Of a stretch of DNA of 64,000 bases, positions 46,428 to 58,502 are shown one piece after another. The position numbers were made by a program, and so were the translations under genes. The notes below the pieces were generated by a model. The model made no database searches. It was given only the letters and a program-made list of their open reading frames with translations, and had not been told where the DNA came from. Source of the stretch: Engraulis encrasicolus. Lineage: Eukaryota > Chordata > Actinopteri > Clupeiformes > Engraulidae. The stretch is taken from assembly GCF_034702125.1 (NCBI RefSeq), contig NC_085867.1, forward strand, positions 42,007,483 through 42,071,482, given 5' to 3'. Each line of letters starts with the position of its first letter. Within the stretch, counting starts at the first letter, position 1.

Positions 46428-48104
46428 TGTTGATTTCTAGACTGTTTTAGCTTCTTCAATTTCTGTGGCTTCTTGCAGATAATTTCCTCGTCGCGATATA
46501 CACACGTCATCGCGCGCAAGGCAGCATGGGTTCTCTCTGGCGAGTGATGGACACTCGTGCCGTCCAATCAACGGCTAGGAAAACCACACCTCCCTACGAG
46601 ATAATGTACAGTTGGTCCCCAGACTCGATCACACTTGTGATTGAGTATGGCGTTTGCCGCCAGACTACCCGTTTCCTGCAATCGCGTCAGATCAAACAAC
46701 CTCCACACCATGAATACGAAATTAAATGGTAGTATTATGGGATGGTCAGGACCAGGCTAACATAGAACTACACGATCAGCTTATTGTAGTAGGATAAGTA
46801 GCCCGTGCATGTAGACAGAGAACTTGTGTGTCATGTCTTAATGTTTGTCTATCGCGGATCATGAGTGGGCTACATGGGAGGAAAAGGGTCTCTAGTTTCC
46901 TAAAGTCAACATATTAACCCATATCTTCAGCTATTATTATTCTGAAATTACTGACCGGGTGTACACTAATGAGAAAATGGGCATATTAAGAACTTTTGTT
47001 TCGTGATTTAGAAGCCTAGTTACAGTTTTTCTCGATTACTAACACACAATTTTCGGAATCAGTTCTCGAATTCTCAAAACTCTACACACAAATTCCCCAA
47101 ACACACACACAACGGGCAAAACTCTTCATTATCCCTGACAAATGCCAGTCTTGTCTCAAAACAATGTGCTCTCTTCTAAAAAGGCACTTTTGTTCTCAAA
47201 ATACACACACAAGCAGTCATTTTAATATACTCTCATATGAACCATTGAACACTAATATGCACAAGGTAAAACTCTATGCTCAGCTTGACACACAGTAGAA
47301 ACTTATTTTCTTCAGTGTTCCACTTACTAAAGAGGGTTTTTTTCTGTTGTAAAATACTGAAATATTGTTTTTAGACTCAGAGTACACAGATGTGTGGCAA
47401 AAAATATATTTTACATATTTTTCTGACATTGAAAGAAATGCACTAATTTACTGTAAAATATTGGGTAACCACATGAAAGTGATCTCTTGTATTACATATT
47501 TTGGAGATCAAAAATTAAACAAATGTGTGTTCTCACTGCATCCACTCATGTTTTCATCAACATCACATGCAGTGTGTGTCCTTATGGGGTGATGATTTCA
47601 GATTGTAAACAGGTATGAAGAGAGTTTGCCCATGTGATGAAGTGAACATAGTATGGCAGTTTATTTTAGTGTTTTGAATGACAGTGTGTTCCATCTGAAA
47701 ACCAGGATATTTTTTCATGAAAATCGTGTCTAATCCAGAGAATTGCATGTAGTGTTTTGAAAAGAGTGTATTTTAAAACTGAAAAGTGAGTGTAAAGAAG
47801 GAATTGTGCTTATTGTTCAGTGACATTGGTTCCGGGAGTTGGGAAACGGGTGAGATGTTGCCAGAATTGTGTGTGAAGTACCGGAAATTGTGCGGAGGCA
47901 ATTGAGAAAAACTGTAAAAACACATATTGTGTCCATTTCAGCAACCAAATTGAATTTTCTCTAAGTCTATGGAAATCAGGCAAGGATGGGCCAGCGGGTT
48001 GGCAGTGAAACCAATTCAGGACTAATGGCAGGCGCTTGTGGCTCTGGGCTGGTGGCCCACTTAAAGCACTAAAGCACTAAAAAAAACTATGAGTTTTACA
48101 CCCC

Positions 48105-48190
48105 TGGATTAGAGGGTTGCAGGTTCAGTCCCTACACCCATGGCTGAAGTGTCCTTGAGAAAGGCACCTAACCCCACATCGCTGTAGAGT
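48105..48190. mobile_element. SINE fragment, unit 2 copy
   Basis: Same blocks as 33955-34060 (GGTTGCAGGTTCAGTCCC, GGCTGAAGTGTCCTTGAG), without the adjoining TTAA element found in unit 1. Confidence 0.6.
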
Positions 48191-48317
48191 AGTGTTTCTC
48201 AAAAGGAGCTCTAGGGGGGGCATTCAGAAACGGAACGGTGTTCAGTTGGAGGGAATTAGTCTATTTTATGTTTTAATAATGAAGGTAGGTTTCGACTTGT
48301 CCTTAGCCGGCCACAAT

Positions 48318-48541
48318 GGGGCACCTAAGTCACGCCCTCTACTTCCTGGTTCATGGTTCATGGGGAGTCAAAAAATAATTACTGGGCTTGAAATGAGTGG
48401 TTTTTAGACACCAATCCAAACCTTCGACCTCCACCTATGCACCACAAATCCACCACGACTCGCCTCGGATCACTTCCATTCAATTTTTTGCAACTTATTG
48501 CCCCATGAACCAGGAAGTAGGGGGCGTGACTTAGGTGCCCC
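48318..48541. mobile_element. Short miniature with long near-perfect inverted ends
   Basis: GGGGCACCTAAGTCACGCCC at the left is matched in inverse at the right, and the match continues through ACTTCCTGGTTCATGG. Unit 1 has the empty site (GGCCGCAATAGCTCC), and AT is duplicated. It is unique to unit 2. Confidence 0.85.
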
Positions 48542-48549
48542 ATAGCTCC

Positions 48550-49250
48550 GCAAACAGCTGTCAATAGGCCCATACGACTTGTGTTGCTGTCGACCAACAT
48601 TGACGAAGCACGTGAGCGAGAACTTGTTGTCACGATGTGGGTGTTATTAAATACAGCGCATTTACAGTCGGCCACAAATATGAACGAGACGATGAGCTCG
48701 CACCGTTTTGCTCTACTAACACACCACGTGTGAGGAGTTGGGGGACAGGCAGTGAGGAGGAGCTGAAGTGGGAACCTGCGCAAACTTGTGTAGAGGTGTG
48801 AGACAAGACCCATATACACACGTGAGTGAGTTGTTGACCAACCAGTTCATGGGCGCGTGACCTCGGAGGCAGTCCGCAGACGAGCGTTGAAGGGGATAAG
48901 CAACTGCAGAGGTTGCAAGATCTGACTGCAGCCGCATTCATCCCGCGATAGTTTGACACCATGTGACATGTCACCTCGTCAACGCAACATCGACGAAATT
49001 TCGAAGTTTGACAGGAAATCTAACCGTCATGCAGCATTTTCATCCAGGGTGCATTTCTGTCTAAATGCACATGCATGCGTTGACAACATCTCGATCGCAC
49101 CTAATAAGCTCATTCGATTTTCCATCAACACCTGCATGTGCATGCAGACAGCAATGCACTGTGGATGAAAATGCTGCATGATGGTTAGATTTCCTGTCCA
49201 ACTTACTAAATTTCACTTTACACTCTTAATTACTTTGACTGTGAAGCTCG
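48550..49250. repeat. Palindromic block in unit 2
   Basis: Counterpart of 34190-35190, holding one arm of the inverted segment (GTTGACCAACCAGTTCATGG) and both copies of the ATGGTTAGATTTCCTGTC/GACAGGAAATCTAACCGTCA pair (49007-49027 and 49178-49200). The long second arm present in unit 1 is missing. Confidence 0.55.
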
Positions 49251-50299
49251 AAGGCAGAACCCTAAACGCATGAACGGCCATCCGGGTACTTTGATTGTGA
49301 ATGTGCATTACACCCCTTTTTCGGGGAAAACAAACCGAATGTCTCATGAACTTACATTAGCTAGCCTAATTGAACATAGTCCATGCTTCAGCCACGGCTG
49401 TTTGGCTATAAGATTTGAACAGCCGGCAAACACAACACGTTTTCAGCATGTTGAGCGTGAACAACGGTAGTTTACAGGTCCTTGTTTGTCGTTTATTCTT
49501 TCCCAACACCACCAACTGACTTGCATTGGCTTTGCCCCCAATGTTTTCTCCCAAAAAGGGCGTAACGCACATGGCACACATCACGCTGTTCATGCGTATA
49601 CCGTAATATCTAAACATACCATCCCCAAAGTCTATTTTACAATTTTGGCTTTATGTTAGCCAACTAGCATAACTAGCATACCGGTGTTCCTGTCCTCAAG
49701 CTACTTGACCTATCACAATGTTTTGTTTGGAACTTTATATCTTGGATTGTGCAAACAGGGGAGAGAAATGTATGTTAGTCTATCTAATTATTCCACCAGT
49801 TCAGCAACTCATTGCCTATTTAATTCATTTTGTCATGGGGTCTTATGGAATGTAAACAAAGGAGGCTGGGAGGGTTGGGAGGCTTCTGATGAGGCCCAGG
49901 GGGTGATTATTCAAAAAAGCTTGAAAACCGCTGCTCTAGGGACTGTAAACAACAGCCTGTAGTAACAAAGTTGCTTGCATAAATGTGCCTGCCTGCTATC
50001 TGTAATGTAATGTAGTAACCCAGAATACATACACCGCAAATCAAAGAAATACTGCGAAAACCAAGCATGTGCACTGAAGTCAAGCTTTATTTTAAGTAGC
50101 ACCTGGGAACATCCTTTACATCAACTCAAAATGGCTGTGGGAACAACACGTGTCGAGTTAGTGTGGGTGTGGCAGGACGTGGGTGTGCTGCAGTGTTGGG
50201 GTCTCGGTGGATGACAGACAGCCGTGGTGGAGCGTCCTGGGAGGAAGGGGTGAAGGTCAGGTGAAGGTCGTTTGTTTATTCCTGAATGGCCAAGTGGAT

Positions 50300-52167
50300 C
50301 TCTGAAGAGGGAGGAGACAATGAGAAAAGATACATTTTTAGCGATTTCTAATCCATAAAATTGCTAAATTTCTAATATTTAATGCATTTCCAATGTGTAG
50401 TTATTTTCAGGTAAACAGAAGTGGTAGTGGGGAAATATTCCCTTACCAATGTGTTCACGATTCTTCTTCCTGTTTTATCGATCTAACACTACTGAGTGTA
50501 AACTGGTCATGTAAAATCAAATGTGCGAATTTGATGCGTTCAAAATGCCATTACATACAAGCTAAAAGTCTGAAGCTCTCAACCTCTTGGCCTCAACGAA
50601 AAGGACAAATCATAATGGTTGCCAGTTAGAATACGTACACATTCCAAGCCTCTTCTCCTCGCCCTCCAGCAGCTTCCTGTAGGTGGCGATCTCTGCGTCC
50701 AGCTTCAGCTTGATGTGCAGCAGCTCCTGATAGTCCGCCATGTACTTGCTCATCTCCATCTTGGTCTCGCAGAGTTGCGCCTCCAGCTGTGCGATGACGG
50801 CCTCCAGTGCGGCAACCTTGTCCAGGTGGGCGGAATCCATGTCGTCCAGCTGTGTCTCCAGGGCTGCGTTGCGTGCCCGCATGCCGTCGATCTGGTTCTG
50901 CAGGTCGGTCACCTGGGTGTGGAAGGAGCCGATCTCGTCTTTCATGGTCTTCATCTGGTCCTCGTGCTTGCCGGCCTTCTCCTTGAGTGTGTCGAACTTG
51001 CCCTTGTACCACTTCTCGGCCTCCTGCACGTTGCGGGCAGCCACCGCCTCGATTTCGGCGCGCATGTTGCGCAGGTAGGCAGCCAGGTCTGGGCGGTCTG
51101 AGTCCAGCTCAACGGTCACCTTGGAGTCCTCGATCTGCTTCATCAGGTCGGCCACTTCCTCGTCGTGCAGCTTCTTCAGGAACTCGATCTCGGCCACCAG
51201 CTGCTCCACGCGCCTCTCCAGTTCGGCTTTCTGCAGTGTGGCGTTGTCCACGTCCTGGCGGAACTCACGCAGGATCATCTCAGCCTCGTCTGCAAGACCA
51301 CAATGGGGAGAGAGAGAGAGAAATGGGTCAGAATTGTATGACACTCTAAAGCTTCAGGATACTTCGAAGTTTTAAGAACCAACCATGCAATTATCCTACG
51401 TGAATCCAAAGTGGACAAGACAGAGGGGTTATCCAGTTTACATCCAAGGACATTTGAAGACTTTTTTCAAAGTTGCATCTTCTGATATTTTTTTACACTA
51501 TGATATTGGAAGTTGTAGCAGCTATAGTTGTACAGGTTACACTTTTACTCTGTATTTTAATTAAGTCTATTACTGATTACTTAATATGAAATTACAGTAC
51601 TATTGGTGGGCCTTTCCCATCTCACTTATTGATTATCATCAAATAAGGTTCATTTTCTTCTTCTCAGATCAGCCTACCTTTGAGGGCGAGCTCTTCCTCC
51701 AGCTTCATCCTCCACACATCGACCTCCTCCTCAATATATCCCCTCTCGATGTCGGCGGCACCCTTCTCTGCGGTCAGGGCCTCAATCAGGTCCCTCATCT
51801 CCTTGAACTTGAGCTCGTACTCATCTCCGAGCCCGCCGGGTCCCCCCTTGAAGCGTCCCTGCAGGGCGGCCAGCTCTGCCTGTAGCTGGGCGTTCCTCGT
51901 TTCCAGGGCCTGGACCTTCTCGATGTAGCCAGCGAAGCGCACATTGAGCTCCTGCATCTCTTCCTTCTCGTTGGCGTGCTGCTGGTGGATCTCGGTGCCG
52001 ACCTCGACGGCAGAGACACCACCCTGGAAGCCAGCGCGGCCGCGGCTGTAGGAGGCAGAGTTACCGCCACGGCAACGGGACGGAGAGGGGCTCTGGACGC
52101 GCATCCTGCTGCTGCTGGAGCCACCGGCGACGGAAAGGGTCTTGGAAGTGTACGAGGAGCCTCTCAT
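50300..52167 (-). CDS. Intermediate filament protein, copy C
   Basis: This is the third intact copy, with exons 52167-51678, 51289-50639 and a terminal exon from 50301. Exon lengths again equal 490 and 651 nt. Distinctive residues are MILREF for MILSEF, NVQEAEKW for NVQDAEKW and AALETQLDD for AALEQQLDN. The tail-side sequence after GMCTY differs in frame from A and B through a 4-base insertion (GGTT on the plus strand), which supports reading that part as intron rather than tail. The acceptor reads TTGCAG. The 3' exon has AATAAA at 50275-50280 and a second at 50086-50091; with no large insertion it may best represent the original 3' end. Confidence 0.85.
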
Positions 52168-52300
52168 GGTTCCTGGGTCCCTTTTGGGTGTATGTTGGTT
52201 GGTTGTAGGGGTTTCCAATGTAATAGATCCACTGGATGCTGTGTGTCCCAGGAGGAGCTGTCGGAGCTTGCCACTGACGGTCCAGGGGGTCGTCCCTTGG

Positions 52301-52310
52301 CTTATAAAGG
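52301..52310 (-). promoter_or_regulatory. TATA box of gene C
   Basis: Minus strand CCTTTATAAG about 136 bp upstream of the ATG at 52167, in conserved surroundings. Confidence 0.7.
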
Positions 52311-52463
52311 TCCATCAAGAATCTAGCACCCTGGCACAAAACTCTCGCAGGGTTTTGACATGGTTTAAATGTGGATCCTGACACCCCATGGTAGGGCCTT
52401 GGGTCTGCACGGCTCATTAGCTTTGCACCGCATTGTTAGTGGCGCGGCTGCATGCAAGCCGCA

Positions 52464-53490
52464 AGCTGCCTGAATAGCCGCTTTCTTTTCTTTTCACAGC
52501 CTGGTGCCACATAGCTGTGCCAGCGCGTGTGACCACCGTTCTTACACATCGCTCTCACCCAGCTCCTTCCTCAGAGCTGGGACGATGCCAGCAGGGAAGT
52601 CGACAGGCGGGGGACAGAAGGTCTCAGTTGTCCAGGGCCCAGGGAGAGTGGGTGGGCGGATGCCCAGATTTGGGTGCCCTTATCATTACATCACATGCAT
52701 TGGGTGGGGGGAGCCTTTCAGATACTGTAAGTTTGTTCCGGGCCTGGCCAAAGCTGTCAGCAGCCCTGATGCCATTGGCATCGGCTTGTTTCTCTTAGGC
52801 AAGGCTAGTGGGAAACACTGACGTCGTGCTTCTACAATGTACCCCACCCGCGATACGACACATTACATGACACAAGCCTGCCAGCCTGCCTTTACATCCT
52901 TCCATTATGAGAGAATGAGAGGCGTTCTGTCTCTTCTATCAAATGAAGTGTCAAGATGGTTGGGAGTGTATGTGGACATAAAGTTCTTACAAGAGGAAAG
53001 GAGCCATTTTTCATCTTTTTTTTTTGAGTATTTGTTTTTTTCTTTTAATATCCTTTGTGGCTGTCATGATCCACTGGCCGTGTTTCTGTGAAGATGGCTT
53101 GATTGGAGATAAGGTCCACAGGTGAAAAGGTCATTTGTAGGTAATCATTGAAAAGAATGTAATATGTACTAAGCTCGCTCAGCCGTTGCGCTATTTACCT
53201 GTAGGTATGTTTTAATCGAAAGAGCAAGCTCAGCTTTTTTTTTTTTTTAATGTATCGTATTTATCCATTTACTCTATGTAACATGTTTCAAAACACTTCA
53301 ATCACAAAAGAACAGTGTGTGTCAACAACATTAATTAAAACACATTTCAAATACATTTCATCATGCAATTGTATGACATTATTTGTGTATATTAATCAAT
53401 GTTATCTAATCTGCTTTTTGGCACCTTAGGAACATTGCTAAAATTAAGGATTTTGTATGTAAACAGGATTTGGAGAAGTTAATCCATGCT
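52464..53490. other. No gene recognised
   Basis: An open frame at 52504-52821 (plus) follows a pyrimidine-rich TTTTCTTTTCACAG, but I see no family motif and no clear donor, so I do not call an exon. Confidence 0.4.
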
Positions 53491-53494
53491 TTTA

Positions 53495-53935
53495 TTATCT
53501 GTTTTACTAACTGAGTTAACTATTGCAATACCCTACTTAATAGGTCTCCCCTAAAGGTCACTCAGGCAAGAGCAACTAATCTAAAATGTTGCAGCAAGAA
53601 TTATGACTAAAACAAAGACAAAGACACCACATCACTCAAGTACTTAGGTCATAGCACTGGCTTCCAGTGAGATTTAGAATTGAGTTGAAAACTCTTCTGA
53701 TTGTTTATATCACTGAATGGTTTAGGCCCTAAATATATCGTGAGCAATATCACCCCAATAGATGTCTGAGGTAGATCTCCTCTACTGGTTTTGCCTATGG
53801 TCAGGTCTAAACAGGGTGAAATGGTATTTAGTCATTATGCTGCAAAATGCTGTAACCAATTCCCTGTCCAAATTAGAACTGCCCCAACAGTATCATGTTT
53901 TAAAAGGAAGTTAAAAACACACTATCTATAACACA
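53495..53935 (+). pseudogene. L2-like LINE reverse transcriptase C-terminus
   Basis: Conceptual fragments include VNYCNTLLN, LKYLGHSTGFQ, NGLGPKYI and KRKLKTHYL. They follow the conserved order at the C-terminus of L2/CR1-clade LINE proteins (DYCNSLL, LHWLPV, LAPxYI, FKxxLKTxL). Several stops and small shifts are present. No 3' repeat tail is obvious. Confidence 0.7.
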
Positions 53936-53996
53936 ATATAGTTTTTTCCCCCTCTCTATTTTATCTATTTTTAAGCACATTGAATTACATGTATGC

Positions 53997-53999
<3 letters not shown>

Positions 54000-54088
<89 letters not shown>
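54000..54088 (+). repeat. GA microsatellite
   Basis: About 44 uninterrupted GA units. Confidence 0.95.
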
Positions 54089-54090
<2 letters not shown>

Positions 54091-54337
54091 ACTACTGTGA
54101 GGACCAAAACCTGACATTTCACCTTTGCTGTGAGAACATTTTTGGTCGGTCCTCACAGGCATTAAATATATTGTTTTGTTGTTGGTAAGAAAACTGATAA
54201 AATATTTTTAAAAATATTTGTTTACTGACAGGTTAGGGTTAGCGAATGTGGTCAGGTCACAGTTTAGCATTCAATAGTTTTGACTGCTAGTAAAATGCTT
54301 TGGAGTCAGTGGAATGTCATCGCAAAGATAGTAATGC

Positions 54338-54372
54338 AAGTGTGTGTGTGTGTGTGTGTTTGTGTTTGTGCG
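54338..54372 (+). repeat. TG microsatellite
   Basis: About ten TG units followed by TTTG variants. Confidence 0.85.
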
Positions 54373-54399
54373 TTAGTGTGTTTGTGCGTCAGTGTTAGC

Positions 54400-56030
54400 A
54401 CCGCTCCTTCCTCTGGGTGGTTCCTGATGCCGTGCTGACACAATCTCTAGGGTGCGTGCTAATTGCCATGGGGGCCTGCCGTCACTTGCCGTCATGGTGA
54501 CCAGGATCCACAATGCAACTTCACTGCCACATCGACTACTGAGATCCCACACACAGCACAGAGGAGCTATATTCATTGTCTATGTTTTGCCATTTTTCTT
54601 CAATACTTCTTCTGTTTCTTCTATAGGCTACTGTTGAAATCTTGTTGATGTTGATTCTGTATACTGTGTTTTTTTGGGATGGAGGAGAATCATCTTTGGT
54701 TTTGTATGAATGTAGAGGCACAGTATGTCCTAGCTTCTGTAATTTCACACTGTGAAATTGAAGTACCGGTACCTCTTTGGAGGGTATTGTACTTGTATAC
54801 ATACAGTATGTGCTTATTATTTCCCTCTGTGTTGGCATGCACTGTCATTAACTGTCGAAATAGCAAGTATTATTAATCCAACAATTGACTTTTTCGAGGT
54901 TAGTTAATCTGGTGGTGTTAAGTGGGGTTTCCCTGCTGTGGGTAAAATAGAGTCTGATGCATTATTAACAAACATTCATTTGTATTTTCTGTCGAAAGTG
55001 CCACAGAGCTATACTAGCCTATCAAACCGATGCTGAAGTATATCCGAAATTTATTTTCAAGTAATCAAGTATTCATTTATATTTCTGTATGGTGTGACTA
55101 CTTCTTGTGATCACTCCTTGTTACTGTAAATTTTTGCACTACGTGACTTTGCACCTCCAACTATGCTGCTAAAATGCTGCTACTTGACCACGGAACTTCA
55201 ATATATATCTTGACTTATTTTGTATTTTACCAGTATTATTATTATTGTTAGTACAGTATGTCTTCTATTCTTTTCCCTATATGTTAAATTGTTATTTTTT
55301 ACTCTATCACTTATTGTCACCGGTTATCACTGGTCCATCACTGTCACCCACCAAAGTTAAATGCTCAGTTATCATTTAGTACTACATCTCTTTACTGTTA
55401 TTGGTCCATCACTGTTATTTGTCCTGTCTTTCACTTTGATGTCACTCTGTAAATGTCAGTCCCGTGTACGTCTATGTCCTTTCATGATATAGAGAGGGAA
55501 ACATAATTTACAGTAGCACTTTCAATTGATGCTCTTATTCTTCTATGCTTCACATTTGTACTGCACACAAGATGGCTGCCTACTGTCTTGTATGAAGTGA
55601 CATCTCTGTCGTTGCGCTGGCCTCTTTGGTCCTAGCACAGAGATAAAGAGCGCAATAATAATGTGAATCTCCCAGAGGGCAAGATGTTGCCTAGTGTTTG
55701 CTGTTGTTGGTCTGGGAAAAGCAAAAACATTACTCCTCACATGCCAAAGGTAAATAGGATCCATCATCCACAACATTGAAGCTTTACAACAGCAAAGATC
55801 ACAGTGAGACATTGCTATGATTTCATAACACAACCATCTTGACCTTGACCTGATTTTTCCTAAAAAAGTTAATGGGATCATCTATGAACCAATGCCCATT
55901 TTTTCCTGAGAAATATAAATCTGATGGTTCATAACAACAGCAACGTAATGTTACTTTCCAGCCTTTCATTATTTTGTTCAAGAGTCTCTTAAGTGAAGTG
56001 GTGAATGGTCACTGCTCATCTGTTTTGAAG
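54400..56030. other. No gene recognised
   Basis: AT-rich sequence. The part at about 55120-55400 (TTTTTGCACTACGTGACTTT, repeated TGGTCCATCACTGT) resembles LINE 3' untranslated sequence, but the resemblance is weak. Confidence 0.4.
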
Positions 56031-56039
56031 GTGCAGGAT

Positions 56040-56262
56040 TCAGTAGAATTATCTGAACAAAAAAAGAGACACTCCACACACTTCCAAGTCTTTTTTTGAG
56101 CAAACTGGACTTGAGAGCTTTCGGTGCTAGACCTTCATCAGGTGTCAGGCATCAGGCCGGATGAAGGTCTAGACCCAAAAGCTTGCAAGTCTAGTAAAGC
56201 TTTGCACAAAAAAAGAGTGCGGATTGTCTCCTTTTTTGGTTCAGATAATTCTAGATTCTCTT
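56040..56262. mobile_element. Foldback element
   Basis: AGAATTATCTGAAC at the left is matched inverted by GTTCAGATAATTCT at the right. Inner blocks (GCTAGACCTTCATC and GATGAAGGTCTAGA) pair at the centre, so the whole element can form a hairpin of about 100-bp arms. Confidence 0.65.
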
Positions 56263-56327
56263 ACTATGTACAGCGCAACTGACTGTGCCATTTAGAAGAA
56301 AGAAATCCAACATGAAACATCCAACAT

Positions 56328-56659
56328 TTTATTCTACGGATATTTTATTTGCTCCATGCACGTCATATCAGAGTCTACAGTGTGTGAACATAGAAAAAAT
56401 AACTTACATACAAGTACCTCAAAACAAATCAGCAGTTAGATGTGACACATAAAAATAGACTATATTGAAAATATTACATAATTCTCAATAATACAGACAC
56501 TTTGGTGATTTGTTCCTTTTGTGTTATACAGTATATTCGACTTAACCCAGCACAGTGCAGCTTTGAAGGGATGGAATGGCACACCATATACATCAGAATT
56601 TGTATCCATACAATTATCATTACCTCCGCCAAGGAGGTTATGTTTTGGTCGTATCGGTA

Positions 56660-56690
<31 letters not shown>

Positions 56691-57444
56691 GTGTTTGTCA
56701 GCAGGATAACTCAAAACTCATGAACGGATTTGGATGAAACTTTGTGGAGTTGTTGGAAATGACCGAAGAAACAAGTGATTCAATTTTGGTGGTGATCCAG
56801 TTCACCAACCGGAACAAAGATTTTCTAAAAGATTCTTCTCCATTGCTAGCCTAGGAATCTAAAGCCCCTACCCCTAGTGACCACAAAAGTGAATTGCGGG
56901 AAAGGGCACATTTTGACATTCCAGTTTCTAAATCCACAAAAAGCAGGCAGAAAGACTTAAAATAAAAATAGGGTGTAACATATAAAATATTCAAATATTC
57001 TATGGAATAGCTTCCTTGGCGGAGGTCTGCACTCTCTGAATGCATTTCTACTGATCAATGTAATAGGCCTACAGTATAATTTCTGTGGGTTTTGCGTCAG
57101 AGCAACAAAAGTTCACAAAACAAATACACTCCTCTGACCAGATGACCTAGCAGTCTCAGGGTGAGAAGGCCACAAAGGATAGGGCCTGGCTCAGCGTACA
57201 TATACTCTGTACCGTACTAATAGGCCCTAAACAGAGAACATGAACAAACATTGAGACACACCCTTACAGTACATCACAAACAGTAAAAACTTCCACACAT
57301 ATACATTTGCTTTCACGGTCACACATATGACACCTTCAAAAGGCCCACAATGAGGTGATTGGGAACTTGGCAGAGTAATATGGAACCGTTTTGCTCATTT
57401 AGATCTTGAAAAGTCATGAAGCGGCACAGGTGTTACTGCGTGGC
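56328..57444 (-). other. Possible terminal exon and 3' UTR of an unidentified gene
   Basis: On the minus strand TTCTTTCCTTCTCTTAG at 57445 is a good acceptor. If joined in phase to the donor at 58503, the frame reads Ala-Thr-Gln and a stop. AATAAA signals occur at 56344-56349 and 56328-56333. The stretch in between holds a miniature element (56627-57050). This is inference from signals only. Confidence 0.35.
56627..57050. mobile_element. Miniature element with CCTCCGCCAAGGAGG ends
   Basis: The left end ATTACCTCCGCCAAGGAGGT and right CTTCCTTGGCGGAGGTCTGC are partly inverted. The interior AACTCATGAACGGATTTGGA block is widespread in fish. A GTCT microsatellite lies at 56659-56692. Confidence 0.6.
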
Positions 57445-57774
57445 CTAAGAGAAGGAAAGAAGATGGCCATCAAAAAAACAAATACGAAAATGAAACAAAC
57501 CAAGGATTAGATTAATATGTACATTTATTAGTGTCCCATTGCCCATAGATAACTCCTTTCATCAATATTTAGCATAGTCTTCAGCCAACATGACAAATAG
57601 TTCAAGACTCGTGAGTCGAATAGACATAGTGACACAGACAAAACTTCCTTGCATTTATTGATACAATTATAAGTTATCAAAACACAGTATAATGACAAGA
57701 ATAGTGTTGTTAATATTAGGTTATTATTTTTAGTACCTGGAAGAACAGCGCAACACTGCTTTGTCACATTTTTT

Positions 57775-57905
57775 TTGGAGTTAACCTTTATTCGGATAGG
57801 ACAGTGAAGCACAAGACAGGAAACGAGCTGGAGAGAGACACGGGAGGACCCGGAAATCACCCCAGCGTAGCAGTGCAGAGCCCTCCTGTTTGAGCCCTGG
57901 CAAGG
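57775..57905. mobile_element. SINE-like repeat
   Basis: Contains GGATAGGACAGTGAAGCACA, GAGAGAGACACGGGAGG and CAGTGCAGAGCCCTCC, resembling the repeat at 61715-61820, which keeps a tRNA-like GGATTTGAACCTGGGTCCTC. Confidence 0.5.
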
Positions 57906-57935
57906 CCGGTTTGTTAGGATTTCACCGCTGACATT

Positions 57936-58165
57936 TGACTCAAGATAATGGAAATAAGGAGGTGCACACAAGGCTTGTTTGAAAAAGTGTATTGACGCCG
58001 AAATTTAACAACAGAAGTCTCAGGTTAACTGGAAAAACAGAGGTTTCGGAGCTAGTACATTCTCAATGTCTCCAGTACAGACTTCTGTTGTTAAATTTCG
58101 GCTTCAATACACTTTTTCACACAAGCCTTGTGTGCGCCTCCTTTTTTCCATTATCTTGAGTGATT
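57936..58165. mobile_element. Foldback element
   Basis: ACTCAAGATAATGGAAATAA and the following AGGAGGTGCACACAAGGCTTG are matched inverted at 58125-58162. The arms are about 90 bp and include AACAACAGAAGTCT. CTGACATTTGA occurs left of it and again near 58250. Confidence 0.65.
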
Positions 58166-58502
58166 ACTACTTTTTGGGAGTGCACGCACCAAGCAATACA
58201 CGGGTGTTAAGTGCAGGCGCAGACGCCGACCTTTGTTGGTTTTTTGTCAACCACTGACATTTGAGCACGCCAACAAGGTGTTGTGTTCTAACCCAACTCG
58301 AGGTCATTTCCTGATCCTTTCCCCATCTCTCTCCATTCTTTTAGTGTCACACTCTACTGTCCTGTCTGAAGCTGAACGGAAAAAAGACCCCAAAAACAGT
58401 GGTGTAATCATACAGATTCTTAATACTGAAAACGATGACACTTTGCACATGCAAACAACAGCTCTCAAGGAGTGCAGGTCCTCGTTATTACTAGGTCATT
58501 AC

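Larger units (their letters stand above)
42059..46667. mobile_element. 4.6-kb transposon carrying a RecQ-like helicase remnant
   Basis: The ends TAGCCTGGGAG (left) and the inverse of TAGTCTGGCGG (right) are short inverted repeats, flanked by an exact 9-bp duplication CCCGTTTCC (42050-42058 and 46668-46676). Sequence outside matches unit 1 continuously, so the boundaries are secure. Subterminal ACCCATGCTGCCTTGCGC (42071-42088) recurs exactly inverted at 46514-46531. A third, inverted copy with a complete TAGCCAGG end lies at 45425-45450. Two converging genes are inside: a helicase on plus and a cysteine-motif exon on minus. The 9-bp duplication and TAGCC ends match the small elements at 39306, 36060 and 62257. 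The superfamily is not recognised; 9-bp duplications occur in Mutator-like and some other groups. Confidence 0.8.
35641..49505. repeat. Tandem duplication unit 2 (carries gene B)
   Basis: The order matches unit 1: hAT-like right part, gene 3' flank, gene B, 5' flank, SINE, palindromic block. It is longer because of insertions at 36060-38785, 39306-39549, 42059-46667 and 48318-48541. Removing these leaves about 6.1-6.3 kb. Confidence 0.75.
49506..52463. repeat. Tandem duplication unit 3 (carries gene C), partial
   Basis: Begins with the ACCAACTGACTTGCATTGG segment and ends near 52460, shortly after the 5' flank of gene C, where similarity to units 1 and 2 stops (GGCTGCATGCAAGCC). It lacks the 28317-28858/39053-39649 insertion block and the unit-specific transposons. 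Confidence 0.75.

Noticed and set aside
53999..54188. Arg/Glu repeat protein frame
   Set aside because: It is simply a translation of the GA microsatellite.
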